Positions 17,825 to 27,484 of a DNA stretch of 64,000 nucleotides are shown piece by piece. The notes beneath the pieces were generated by a model. It saw only the letters and a list, made by a program, of their open reading frames with translations. It ran no database searches and was not told where the DNA came from. Position 1 is the stretch's first letter. Each line of letters opens with the position of its first letter. Source of the DNA: Bacteroides fragilis NCTC 9343. Lineage in GTDB: Bacteria > Bacteroidota > Bacteroidia > Bacteroidales > Bacteroidaceae. Position numbers and translations under genes: made by a program. Location of the stretch: NCBI RefSeq assembly GCF_000025985.1, contig NC_003228.3:310001-374000 (forward strand), in the 5' to 3' direction.

Positions 17825-20224
17825 TCAAGGGTGTTCCGGCACCTCTGTAACCCGGAAGTCCGTACCAATCAATCCCTCTTCCGAGTAGCCTTCACAATGA
17901 ATCACGTATTCTCCGTTCTCCTGATCGTTTAGAAAGAAGGATACTTGTGCTCTACCTTCCTTGTCGGTTTTTACTGTAGGATTCCAGTACAGTGTATTTC
18001 TTTGTTCCGAATGTTCGAAGAATGAATGATCGGAAAGAGTAGGAGTATAAAATTCTTTTGTCTGGTTATAACCTATCCACTGGCAGATTTTATTATTCGT
18101 TGCTATAACTTCTCCTTGTATCGGACGGCTATATAATACGATAGTGCCTCCATAACTGCTAAATCCTCCAAACTGAGTGGACGTCTGTTGCAGGACTTCT
18201 ACCCGTTCGATTCTGGATGCCTCCATGCTATATACAACTTCAGGATCTTTGGCAATATACCCATCCAGTACCAAGGCAGCTACTGTTCCTCCGGGAAGTC
18301 CGTTGATGTGGGCATACTGTAAGTTACTCTTTGTTTTATCCGGATTAGGAACCATGGTGATGCCGGGCACTGTTCTCAGTAATTGACGGACATCTCCAAA
18401 ACTGTTGCTTGCTTTCACTTGAGTACTTGTTTTCACGAATCCTTCACTATAAGGACGCCGCTTTTCAATCGGATCTTTTTTTCGTGCGGTTACTTTCACT
18501 TCTCCTAATTCGAATAGCTGTTTGTCAATCTCCTTTTGGGGGATGTAGGACTTGGTAATATCCCATTGTACATGAAAAGAACTATCAGGTGCAAAAGGAG
18601 AAGGCATATATTTCACCGATGGAACCGGAATGGAATCATCAAGTTTGATCGGATAGGTTTTCCCATTCTTGTCGGTGGCTGAGAGCATGACTTCCTTTGT
18701 TCCTTCAAAAGAGATTCCCGATAGGCTGAAACGTTTTTGTCCATCCAACGGACAGGTAATAAATTGTTTGAGTGAATCTTGACGTAGGATAGCCTGAAGT
18801 TCAACAGATTTAGCCTTCTGTTTATTTATATTTTCCACTTTTCCTGATAGGATGAGAGATTGTTCCATAGGATATCGGGGGAGATTGTCGGGCTGGTTGA
18901 AAACTTCAAGTGAGTAGCGTCGCCATCCTTGTGTCAGCAATAGCAGTTCTATTTTAGACAGGCTTTCAGTATCTTCCGGATTCCAGTAGCTTAATGGTTG
19001 TTCCGTTTGCCCTTTCAGGTTGCTACTAAGAAATAAGTAGGTACTGAAGTTGTCACGGATCGTTGGTTGCTCTAAAAAAGTTTGTGCAACTGCCAGCGAG
19101 AAAGAACCCGGTTGGGGAATTCCTTTCTTATCAGTACTACGGATATTCACCGACATTTTTCGATGTCCTTCTTGTACCGAAATAGTAGATGAAAGTTTTA
19201 GGTTGAGTGTTTCGGGAAAGTGAGTAAATACCAGCCTTTCACAATAGGCATGATAGTCTTCATCGATCAGGGTTAGTGTGAAGACGCCCGTAGGAAGTTT
19301 ATCTAAAGGCAAATCGAAAAGTGTACGCGGTTGCGAACCATCGACGGGTAGTACGGCAATCAACCGTCCTTCTTGATGGAGGATAAGTGAATAAACCGAG
19401 TTTTTGGTTGAAGGGCCAATATTTTGAGTCAATAAGATACGTAATGCTTCTTTCAGGTGTTTAACAGTCATCACAAACCCCTGCTCGCTTATCGAAGGTA
19501 TTTTAAAGTCTGTGTTATCTCCTGCCAGACGGGCAATGTATTTTTCTTTTTTCTGTGGGATGAAAAAGAAACTTCCTTTGCCCAAGTGACTGGTAGCAAA
19601 TTTACGGATACTGTCTCCATGGGCATTCAGTATGACCCCTTCTGTTTGAACCCCTTTTCCGGTATTGGCATCCACTACTTCGAATGCTATTCGGGAGGTG
19701 AGTCCATTGATTAGATTTCCTCCTTCCGGGAAGAATCTCAGTTTAAATTTTGTTGTCTGCTGGGGAATGTTGTCTTTTTCTGAATTTCCATAAATCGTTA
19801 GTTCACGATGGAAGAAAAACTCCGGATCAAAATTCTGCATCCATCGGGTATAGGCACGAAGTTGATAATGGCCGGCGTGTAGATGTTCCGGGATCGAAAG
19901 GCTACCGGAGGCTGCTCCGTCTGCCAAAGGATACTTGACTTGTTTTACAATTTCTCCTTTACTATTTGACAGATCTATGTATACAATCCTGCTGGCTTCG
20001 GTTGCTGAGGAAGAGAGTGTTTGATACACTTTAAACCAAATGGTTTCTCCGGCATAATAGTTGGTACGGTCTTGATGCAGATATAATTTCTCTATCGGAT
20101 TTTCACGGGCATACCGGTTGAACCGGGCTGACAAAAGAGTATCGCTTACGGCTTTTTGTGGGGCTGCTGCGCAATGGATGGTGCATAACAGACAAAGAAT
20201 AGTTAATGCTGAATGTATTTTCAT
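17825..20224 (-). CDS. MG2-like/TonB-plug domain protein without a beta-barrel
   Basis: The start is ATG 20224 (MKIHSALTILCLL), which gives a signal peptide ending near HCAAAP. The 799-residue protein begins with a macroglobulin (MG2)-like domain (about 30-125; EKLYLHQDRTNYYAGETIWFK is split across the motif start). It continues with more beta-sandwich segments, and about 570-690 resembles a TonB receptor plug (GEVKVTARKK, VRQLLRTVPGITMV, ALVLDGYI, GTIVLYSRP). No transmembrane beta-barrel of about 700 residues follows; the C-terminal 90 residues look like one more beta-sandwich (YWNPTVKTDKEGRAQVSFFL). Such proteins are common in Bacteroides and uncharacterised. It probably sits in the outer membrane or periplasm. 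It has its own -7 box and is separated from GH38 by a terminator. Confidence 0.75.
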   Translation of the reverse strand: MKIHSALTILCLLCTIHCAAAPQKAVSDTLLSARFNRYARENPIEKLYLHQDRTNYYAGETIWFKVYQTLSSSATEASRIVYIDLSNSKGEIVKQVKYPLADGAASGSLSIPEHLHAGHYQLRAYTRWMQNFDPEFFFHRELTIYGNSEKDNIPQQTTKFKLRFFPEGGNLINGLTSRIAFEVVDANTGKGVQTEGVILNAHGDSIRKFATSHLGKGSFFFIPQKKEKYIARLAGDNTDFKIPSISEQGFVMTVKHLKEALRILLTQNIGPSTKNSVYSLILHQEGRLIAVLPVDGSQPRTLFDLPLDKLPTGVFTLTLIDEDYHAYCERLVFTHFPETLNLKLSSTISVQEGHRKMSVNIRSTDKKGIPQPGSFSLAVAQTFLEQPTIRDNFSTYLFLSSNLKGQTEQPLSYWNPEDTESLSKIELLLLTQGWRRYSLEVFNQPDNLPRYPMEQSLILSGKVENINKQKAKSVELQAILRQDSLKQFITCPLDGQKRFSLSGISFEGTKEVMLSATDKNGKTYPIKLDDSIPVPSVKYMPSPFAPDSSFHVQWDITKSYIPQKEIDKQLFELGEVKVTARKKDPIEKRRPYSEGFVKTSTQVKASNSFGDVRQLLRTVPGITMVPNPDKTKSNLQYAHINGLPGGTVAALVLDGYIAKDPEVVYSMEASRIERVEVLQQTSTQFGGFSSYGGTIVLYSRPIQGEVIATNNKICQWIGYNQTKEFYTPTLSDHSFFEHSEQRNTLYWNPTVKTDKEGRAQVSFFLNDQENGEYVIHCEGYSEEGLIGTDFRVTEVPEHP

Positions 20225-20230
20225 AATGAA

Positions 20231-20238
20231 CAAAGGTA
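20231..20238 (-). promoter_or_regulatory. -7 promoter box for the MG2/plug gene
   Basis: TACCTTTG on the minus strand matches the Bacteroides -7 consensus TAnnTTTG. It ends only about 7 nt before the ATG at 20224, so the mRNA would have a very short leader. Confidence 0.45.
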
Positions 20239-20239
20239 G

Positions 20240-20288
20240 TGAAAAAAGATAATAGTGACTGACAGTATTCCAACTATCAGCCACTATT
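20240..20288 (-). terminator. Terminator after GH38
   Basis: A stem pairing 20251-20257 with 20282-20288 (AATAGTG/CACTATT), extended inward with small mismatches, is followed on the minus strand by ATCTTTTTT. It lies 25 nt after the GH38 stop. Confidence 0.65.
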
Positions 20289-20312
20289 GTCATTGAATTT
20301 ACAGTTTTCTGT

Positions 20313-23300
20313 TTATTTATAAACTTCCAGTTCGTAGATACGTGTATCTCTGCCTCCGGTGCTCTGTGTAGGACGAGTCACAAGCAGACGGATGTAACGT
20401 ACTTTTCCGTCATAGTTCAGCGGACGTGAAACGACATTTGCATGGTTACCGTCGATAGCATCCAGAGTCGTCCATTCATCGCCCGGGTTCATTTTACCTT
20501 GCAGGAAGCAACCATTGGTAATGTATGAGTGACTTTCCTGTCCGGCGTTCACCATCTTCCAACCACTGATGTTTTGTGCTTCACCCAGATCGAAGTCTAC
20601 GTAGTTCGGAGTCTGCGAAACGTCACACCACTTTGTATCCGTTTTACCATCCAGCAGGAAGTCCGGTTTTTCTTCGTCGTTGGTATATCCGGAGCAAGCA
20701 ATGATTTTAGCTCTTTTCAGGATATTTTCGCGTACTGCTTCTTCATCATTTCCGGCAGTAGCTGCATTACCTACGTTATTGGTGCGGAAAAGAGTGCCGG
20801 CAACGGTTGTAGCCGGTTCATTTTCGGCAACCAGAGTAGCAGCAAACAAAACCACTTTCTCATTTCGGGGCAAGATTACGCTGGTAGCTCCCTTCGGAAT
20901 ATCCATACCAAATTTGAACATATAAGTGAATTCATAAGGCTGATCACCGTTGGATGCATGGCGGTGTGTACCTACATAGGCAATCTCAGCATCTTTCAGG
21001 TATCCTTCGGTGTGTCCTTTATGTCCCCATTGGCCGATGAAGCCGGTATAAGAAGGTACAACGAATGAAGCGGTCTGCTTGCCAATGCGGAAGTCGGCCT
21101 GATTGTCTCCTTCGGTAGAGGCGGCGAGGATATAGAGACGGTTGTATTTGTTTCCCGCAGGCAGTTGCAAGGTATCACCTTCACAAGTCATTCCGTTCGC
21201 AATCTCTTTTTCTCCCAAGCGGAAAGTGATCTGACCGGCTATCAGTGAGTCCGGCAGAAGTTCGGCTGCAAAAGAATAGCCCGATTCGAAGTCGCCTTCT
21301 CCACGGAATTCATTATAAGAAGCACATTTGCGGTCGTAGTCAAGCGGTAAAGCGGCATATTCGATCGGAGACGCCTCACGTCCCGATGGTTTGAGGCGTA
21401 CTTTGTAAGTTCTTACAGAATAAGGAGTGATGTTTACCTGCAACTTGTTTCCTTCGAAAGTTGCATTGCCGATTGTCTTTTCTGTACCGTTGGCTTCGCT
21501 GGCACTGATGATTTCCCCTGCAAAGGTCAGTGTGGCGCTCTGTGCTTTCCGGCCTTCGGTTTCGTATACGCGTACTACATACTCATCGGTTTCTTCCGCT
21601 TTCTTCAGTGCCTTGATCAATACATTGCGGTTGTCCGAAGCGACAAACGAGAACGATTTTCCGACATTTCCTTTGTGCTTTTCCGTACGGAAGGCTTTCA
21701 GTTGCTGGTTCAGCTTTTCGGCTTTCTCTACAGTGGCAGGTTTATCCAAGGCTCCCTGATGCGGTATCAGGCTGTAGGTGAAGGTATGATGACCGAGATC
21801 CTGATGATCCTGATATGCGTAACCTCCGCGTGTTTCCGGTGTGTGGAGCAGGGTGAGGCGGATCGTATGGTTATCCGGCTTGTCCCATCCATATTTGCTG
21901 TCGTTCATCACCGATACACCATAACTTCCGTCACGATCGGTCAGGTCGGCCCAATATTGTGCATATACTTCGTAAGCTGTTTCGGTATTGTTGCCACGTT
22001 GTATGCTGCCGATACCCAAGTCGTACGTAGCCTTTTCGTTTTCAAGATTGAGCGGGAATTCGGCTTTTAACAATGCGTTGGTCGATTGCCAGTCTATTTC
22101 GTTATAGAAGTCGATGCGTTCTGCACGGCTACCTTCATACAGACGTATGTATTGACGGAAGACAGATTCTCCGTGACGTTTCTCGACACAAAGCGATTTA
22201 CGTAAAGTTCCGTCTTCAACCAAAGTTATTTTCACGTCATCCGTAATCGAAACCGGAGTACGGTCGGTTGTCTCTTTCAACACTTCCCATGCCGGCCAAT
22301 TGTATGACTTGTTCTGAGTGAAGAGTGCCAGGCGGATTGCTTTCCCGGCTTTCACCAGCTCTTTGCCGTTCTTTTTGTCAGTCAGAGAGACGATATCTCC
22401 ATTTTTATCCAATGTAATCTTGTACAGAGAGTTTTCCAAGGTATTGACGTTCGTCGAGACGTTGCTTGCACCGGTTCCTGATGTGCGTATGTCATATACC
22501 ACATATCCTGTAGCCGGAACTGTTGCTTCTACCAGGATGCGTGCTTTTCCGTCGGTATAAGAAATGAGCTGAGCCGATACTTTTTTGCCCTTTTCATCGT
22601 ACACCGTTATCCCTTTGGGGGCTTTTGGAAGGTCAAGTTCTATTTCCGCAATATCTGTAACCGCAAATCCGAGTGCATTATAAAGGATTACCGGAATACC
22701 GCTGACCCGTGTATCCAATTCCCTGCCGATACCATGAATGGAAGAAGTCAGTACATTGGAGAACTGTTTCAGTGAGATTAGTTCATCGTTCCATGAAAAT
22801 TCATAGGCACGCGGTATACTGGTTCCTGTCAGGTCATCGTGGAACTGATGATAAATGAAGCGTTTCCATGCTTCATTGATGGTGCTTCCCGGATATTTGG
22901 CCTGATTCAGCCATTCGGCAGTTACGGCAGCTCTTTCGGCCGCATCTCCCAGTAATTCGTTCTGGCGGTTGTACAATTTCATGGCAGCCTGTGAGGTGTA
23001 GCATCCTGTACCGTGAACATCCATCAACAGTTCACCGTCGAATACCGGTAATTCCGGATGATTCTTATAAGGAAGGTAATCTTTGTAAAGCTGGTCGCTG
23101 GTTGCACTGACAATTTCTACCGGACCGTTTCCGCGAAGTCCTTTTTCCACTGAACGGACAGAGGCCAGTGTCGGTGATCCGCCGATATCGCCTGTACCGT
23201 AATATCTGTATACTGTATTAAGTGGTGTACGGCCTGCCAGTTCTTTCAGTTGTTCGTTTTCTGAAAGGTCTTCGTCGTTCCATCTTCTGCCATAATCATA

Positions 23301-23930
23301 TCCATGTGCCAGCATGATAGACGATCCATCTATTCCTTTCCACAAGCCGATTGTAAACGGATGCTTGCTCTTACCATAGAACGGATGCACACGCCAGTCC
23401 AGCTTTTGTGAAGAGAAACCAATCAGGCCGCAGTGCGAAGCGATAGTAGGCAGTGTCCAACCAAATCCGAAACAGTCGGGCAGGAAGATGTCCGTGCTTT
23501 CCACTCCGAATTCTTGTCTGTAATACTGTTGTCCCAGCATAATATTGCGGATGAACGATTCAGTCGAAGGTACCAGAGCGTCCGTTGCATCCCAGCTACT
23601 TCCGGAAATGTGCCAGCGGCCTTCCCCGATGTACTTTTTCATTTCTTCGTATTGTGCAGGATAGTACTCCTTCATCCAGGCATATTTCACTCCGCCTTCA
23701 AAGTTGAATACATAGTTCGGATACTTTTTCAGCAGAAACAGGTTCTGGTTGATCGTGTTCCATACATACTCTTTAATGGTAGTCTGTACATCCCAGTTCC
23801 ACTGAGTGTCCAGATGGGCATCTGCCACCATGTAGGCTTTCGCCTTTTTCTCCTGTTTGTTCCCTTGAGCGTACGAGGCTCCTCCGGACAACAGCAGGGT
23901 AGCTGCCAGCATAGCAATGTGTAATTTCAT
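20313..23930 (-). CDS. GH38 alpha-mannosidase with C-terminal discoidin domain
   Basis: A 1205-residue secreted enzyme (signal peptide ending near GASYAQG). The N-terminal GH38 barrel shows the zinc-binding His39 and Asp41 in DAHLDTQW and the nucleophile Asp152 in LPDCFGFGW. The all-alpha middle and beta-rich C-terminal GH38 domains follow (FHDDLTGTSIP; RAERIDFYNEIDWQ). Residues of about 1050-1205 form an F5/8 type C (discoidin) module (IACSGYTNDEEKPDFLLDG, YVDFDLGEAQNI, YIRLLVTRPT). GH38 enzymes are retaining, zinc-dependent exo-alpha-mannosidases. In this PUL it would trim alpha-mannosyl ends. It is transcribed leftwards from operator copy C, divergent from SusC. Confidence 0.93.
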   Translation of the reverse strand: MKLHIAMLAATLLLSGGASYAQGNKQEKKAKAYMVADAHLDTQWNWDVQTTIKEYVWNTINQNLFLLKKYPNYVFNFEGGVKYAWMKEYYPAQYEEMKKYIGEGRWHISGSSWDATDALVPSTESFIRNIMLGQQYYRQEFGVESTDIFLPDCFGFGWTLPTIASHCGLIGFSSQKLDWRVHPFYGKSKHPFTIGLWKGIDGSSIMLAHGYDYGRRWNDEDLSENEQLKELAGRTPLNTVYRYYGTGDIGGSPTLASVRSVEKGLRGNGPVEIVSATSDQLYKDYLPYKNHPELPVFDGELLMDVHGTGCYTSQAAMKLYNRQNELLGDAAERAAVTAEWLNQAKYPGSTINEAWKRFIYHQFHDDLTGTSIPRAYEFSWNDELISLKQFSNVLTSSIHGIGRELDTRVSGIPVILYNALGFAVTDIAEIELDLPKAPKGITVYDEKGKKVSAQLISYTDGKARILVEATVPATGYVVYDIRTSGTGASNVSTNVNTLENSLYKITLDKNGDIVSLTDKKNGKELVKAGKAIRLALFTQNKSYNWPAWEVLKETTDRTPVSITDDVKITLVEDGTLRKSLCVEKRHGESVFRQYIRLYEGSRAERIDFYNEIDWQSTNALLKAEFPLNLENEKATYDLGIGSIQRGNNTETAYEVYAQYWADLTDRDGSYGVSVMNDSKYGWDKPDNHTIRLTLLHTPETRGGYAYQDHQDLGHHTFTYSLIPHQGALDKPATVEKAEKLNQQLKAFRTEKHKGNVGKSFSFVASDNRNVLIKALKKAEETDEYVVRVYETEGRKAQSATLTFAGEIISASEANGTEKTIGNATFEGNKLQVNITPYSVRTYKVRLKPSGREASPIEYAALPLDYDRKCASYNEFRGEGDFESGYSFAAELLPDSLIAGQITFRLGEKEIANGMTCEGDTLQLPAGNKYNRLYILAASTEGDNQADFRIGKQTASFVVPSYTGFIGQWGHKGHTEGYLKDAEIAYVGTHRHASNGDQPYEFTYMFKFGMDIPKGATSVILPRNEKVVLFAATLVAENEPATTVAGTLFRTNNVGNAATAGNDEEAVRENILKRAKIIACSGYTNDEEKPDFLLDGKTDTKWCDVSQTPNYVDFDLGEAQNISGWKMVNAGQESHSYITNGCFLQGKMNPGDEWTTLDAIDGNHANVVSRPLNYDGKVRYIRLLVTRPTQSTGGRDTRIYELEVYK

Positions 23931-23970
23931 GTTTGCTTAATACATTATTTAATTAATAAATGAGGAATTA

Positions 23971-24038
23971 TACAAAGGTGACCAAATTCGCAGAAAGGAG
24001 ATGAAAAATACTGTTCAATAAATAGCAGAATCTGTTCA
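23971..24038 (-). promoter_or_regulatory. PUL operator/promoter copy C (drives GH38)
   Basis: On the minus strand: TGAACAG (24038-24032), 14 nt, TGAACAG (24017-24011), the cleanest copy with two identical half-sites 21 nt apart. TTTATTGA (24022-24015) is 37 nt from the -7 box CTTTGTA (23977-23971). Confidence 0.85.
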
Positions 24039-24081
24039 GATGTGCTTTTAGAGCTCTGTGAGGGGGATTGAAATGTTGAAA

Positions 24082-24149
24082 AGAACAGATTTTGTTGTTT
24101 ATTGAACGGAAATTATCGTCTTATTAGTTAAAAATAACTTTCCTTTGCA
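24082..24149 (+). promoter_or_regulatory. PUL operator/promoter copy D (drives SusC operon)
   Basis: AGAACAG (24082-24088), 14 nt, TGAACGG (24103-24109), TTTATTGA at 24098-24105, 37 nt, then CTTTGCA at 24143-24149. The 343-nt region 23931-24273 holds only copies C and D plus a 124-nt SusC leader. Confidence 0.82.
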
Positions 24150-24273
24150 ATGTTTCGAAACCGTAAAAGCTATACTATGAAATACATCCCGTCTTATATT
24201 CCGAGGATTATTTCCATAACGATGCTTTTATACATTAAAGATTTATAGAACCTGTTTTTTAAATTTATGTACT

Positions 24274-27200
24274 ATGCGTAAAAAAGAACAAATGTTTTGG
24301 CTCGCAAGTCGTAGCAGAATGTGGCGCATACCACTTTGTATGGCTGCCTTTTCGCTTTTGCCAAGTGCCTACAGTTTCGCTAGCGCCGAAAACCCGGCAA
24401 CAGAAACTGTATTGGCAGTGAACTCCGTTCAACAACAACGGACCGTAAAGGGTATAGTTATCGACGCCAATGGCGAAGCGGTAATTGGTGCTAACGTAAA
24501 AGAGCCGGGGAGTACAACTGGTACCATCACCGATATGAACGGTGAATTCTCGCTGAGTGTCGGCCCTAAAGCTACACTTGAAATCTCATTTATTGGTTAC
24601 ACAACACAAAAAGTAAACGTAGGCGCATCAAACACAGTTAAAGTTATTCTAAAGGAAGACACAAAAGTACTCGATGAAGTCGTTATTACCGGTTTCGGTA
24701 TGTCACAGAAAAAGGCAACACTGACGGGTGCCGTTGCTGCAATTGCTTCTACTGACATTGAACGTTCCAATGCAACAACAGCATCAGGTGCATTGGTTGG
24801 TAAAATAGCAGGTATCAATACCCGTCAGAATGATGGACGTCCGGGTGCTTCTACACAACTACAGATACGTAATATGGGTGCTCCATTGTATGTAATTGAC
24901 GGTGTTGTATCTGATGATGGACAGTTTAATAACATGGACTTTAACGATATAGAATCTATCTCTATATTGAAAGATGCCTCTGCTGCAATTTATGGTGTGC
25001 GCGCTGCCAATGGTGTAGTAGTGGTTACATCAAAGAAAGGACAGCGTAATTCGAAGAATTCCGTATCTATTAATGCTTACTATGGTTGGCAGCATAATTC
25101 ACGTTATGTTCAGCCAGCTAAGACTAAAGATTATGTGAACGCTTATGTCTCTGCAGAAACTTGGGCTAAAAAGGCGGACAATGATCGCAGGTACAACAAA
25201 GAGGAATATGCAAAATGGATGGCCGGTACTGAGAAAAACTACCAGGGTTTTGATTGGAGCGACTATATTTGGATTACTGCTCCTCAATCATATATTAGTG
25301 CGAATCTTTCAGGAGGTACCGATAAGGCTAATTATTATGTAGCAGTTTCTCATATCGATCAAGAAGCGACTGTACGTGGTTACGGTGGATTCAGACGTAC
25401 AAATGCCCAGATGAATATTGATATGAATATTTCTGATCGTTTCAAGATTGGTGCTACGATGAATGGACGTATTGAAGATCGTCACCATCCGGGTGTTCCG
25501 GGTGCGGATGATACATGGTTGCCTCGTTTTGCAACAATGAAGAATCAGCCTACAAAGCGTCCGTATGCCAACGACAATCCTTTATACCCACAACTTGTCT
25601 CTGACCAGAAAGAAACAAACTTTGCTCTTTTAAATTATGATACCAGTGGTAAAGTATCTGATGTATGGCGTGTCCTTCAAATGCAAACAACTGCTGAATA
25701 TGAAATCCTGAAAGGATTGAAGGCTAAAGGTATGTTGGGCTATTATTATGCTTACAATGAACTGGATAATCAGGAATACACATTCAAATTGTATGGATAC
25801 AATGAAAAAACGGGTGAGTATTATGAAACGGCTGCTATGGATAATCCTTATCGCGAACGTAATCGTGAGAAGGTAGAGGATCAATTTGCTAATTTCCAGT
25901 TGAACTTTGATCGTAGGTTCGGTAATCATTCTATCAATGCTGTTGCTTCTTTTGAGGCTACACAACGTAAGCGCCCCAAATCATGGGTACATTCAGTTCC
26001 GGTTGCCAACGGTATGGATCTGATTCGTTTTAAGGAGATTGTGGAGTATAATGATACTGGTAACAATACGGAAGCTCGTATGGGATGGTTAGGACGTATC
26101 AATTATAGTTTTGCTGATCGTTATCTGATCGAATTAATTGGTCGTTGGGATGGTTCTTGGAAATTTAAACCGGAAAATCGTTGGGGATTCTTCCCTTCTG
26201 CCTCTTTGGGATGGAGAATCTCTGAAGAAAATTTCTGGAAAGAAAGTAAGATTGCCAACGTGTTTTCTAATTTGAAGATACGTGGTTCATACGGTGTGGT
26301 TGGAGATGATAATGTGAGTGATTATGCTGCATTCGATTACCTGCCTGGTTATAAATACAATAACGGTGGTGCTGTATTGGATGGCGATTGGGTTGTTGGA
26401 ACTGAGACTCGTGGTTTACCTAATAAAACTTTATCATGGATGGAATCTAAGATCCTGGATATTGGTGTAGATATGGGCTTCTTTAATAACCGTTTGAATG
26501 CTCAGGTAGACTTCTTCCAGCGTATTCGCGATGGAATTCCTGAATCTCGTTATGACGTGTTGATTCCAAATGAAGCAGGTTTCTCTTTACCAAAAGAAAA
26601 TTTGAGATCGGACAAACATGTTGGTTTTGATGCAATGGTAAACTGGACCGATCATGTTAGTGATTTCAATTATAGCGTTGGTGCTAATATGACTTATTCA
26701 CGTTTCTGGGATTGGGAACAATATGATACACGTCATAGCAACTCTTGGGATGTTTATCGTAACAGTATTTGGCATCGTGTTGGTTATGTAAATTGGGGAT
26801 ATGAAGCTGTTGGCCGTTTTACAAGTTGGGAACAGATTGCTACTTATCCGATAGATAACGATAGAAAAGGAAACAAGACAGTTGTTCCGGGTGATATTAT
26901 GTATAAGGATGTCAACGGTGATGGTGTAATAAACTATATGGATGAGCGTCCAATCGGTTACCGTAGTGATAGTACTCCTACACTCAACTTTGGTATTAAT
27001 TTGTCGGCAAGCTGGAAAGGTTTTGATTTGGCAATGGACTGGACGGGTTCGGGTATGACATCATGGCAACAGCAATATGAAACGGCTCGTCCGTTCCAGA
27101 ATGATGGTAACAGTCCGGAAGAGGTATTTAAAGATGCTTGGCATCTGGCAGATATCTGGGATGCAGACAGCCAGTTGATTCCCGGAAAATATCCGTTAAT

Positions 27201-27477
27201 TCGTTTGAATAATGAAGAAACAAGTGCTTATGATAAGAGTACATTCTGGCTGCATAATGTGAAATATATTAAGCTGCGTAATCTGGAGTTTGGTTATACT
27301 TTGCCCAAACGGATTGTTGCGAAAGCTGGTATCAGTAATTTGCGTTTATATGTGTCTGGAACCAACCTGTTCTCTATCAGTAATATACCTTTTATGGATC
27401 CGGAGTGCATCGATTCAAATGGTTTGGACTATCCGACGATGCGTGTGGTTAACTTAGGTATTAATCTCAAATTTTAA
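24274..27477 (+). CDS. SusC-type TonB-dependent glycan importer
   Basis: A 1067-residue outer-membrane receptor. An N-terminal export signal leads into a CarboxypepD_reg-like domain (about 55-145; TVKGIVIDANGEAVIGANV, GEFSLSV, ISFIGY), a TonB-box-like DEVVITGFG, a plug domain (PLYVIDGV, IESISILKDASAAIYG, ANGVVVVTSKKG) and a 22-strand barrel ending in a hydrophobic C-terminal strand (VVNLGINLKF). SusC proteins move oligosaccharides across the outer membrane with SusD as lid. It is expressed with SusD (7-nt gap) and a DUF3823 lipoprotein from operator copy D. Codon use is somewhat more AT-rich than in the flanking enzymes. Confidence 0.96.
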   Translation: MRKKEQMFWLASRSRMWRIPLCMAAFSLLPSAYSFASAENPATETVLAVNSVQQQRTVKGIVIDANGEAVIGANVKEPGSTTGTITDMNGEFSLSVGPKATLEISFIGYTTQKVNVGASNTVKVILKEDTKVLDEVVITGFGMSQKKATLTGAVAAIASTDIERSNATTASGALVGKIAGINTRQNDGRPGASTQLQIRNMGAPLYVIDGVVSDDGQFNNMDFNDIESISILKDASAAIYGVRAANGVVVVTSKKGQRNSKNSVSINAYYGWQHNSRYVQPAKTKDYVNAYVSAETWAKKADNDRRYNKEEYAKWMAGTEKNYQGFDWSDYIWITAPQSYISANLSGGTDKANYYVAVSHIDQEATVRGYGGFRRTNAQMNIDMNISDRFKIGATMNGRIEDRHHPGVPGADDTWLPRFATMKNQPTKRPYANDNPLYPQLVSDQKETNFALLNYDTSGKVSDVWRVLQMQTTAEYEILKGLKAKGMLGYYYAYNELDNQEYTFKLYGYNEKTGEYYETAAMDNPYRERNREKVEDQFANFQLNFDRRFGNHSINAVASFEATQRKRPKSWVHSVPVANGMDLIRFKEIVEYNDTGNNTEARMGWLGRINYSFADRYLIELIGRWDGSWKFKPENRWGFFPSASLGWRISEENFWKESKIANVFSNLKIRGSYGVVGDDNVSDYAAFDYLPGYKYNNGGAVLDGDWVVGTETRGLPNKTLSWMESKILDIGVDMGFFNNRLNAQVDFFQRIRDGIPESRYDVLIPNEAGFSLPKENLRSDKHVGFDAMVNWTDHVSDFNYSVGANMTYSRFWDWEQYDTRHSNSWDVYRNSIWHRVGYVNWGYEAVGRFTSWEQIATYPIDNDRKGNKTVVPGDIMYKDVNGDGVINYMDERPIGYRSDSTPTLNFGINLSASWKGFDLAMDWTGSGMTSWQQQYETARPFQNDGNSPEEVFKDAWHLADIWDADSQLIPGKYPLIRLNNEETSAYDKSTFWLHNVKYIKLRNLEFGYTLPKRIVAKAGISNLRLYVSGTNLFSISNIPFMDPECIDSNGLDYPTMRVVNLGINLKF

Positions 27478-27484
27478 GTAAACA

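Noticed and set aside
20529..21068. 179-codon antisense ORF across GH38
   Set aside because: A shadow of the GH38 3' end.
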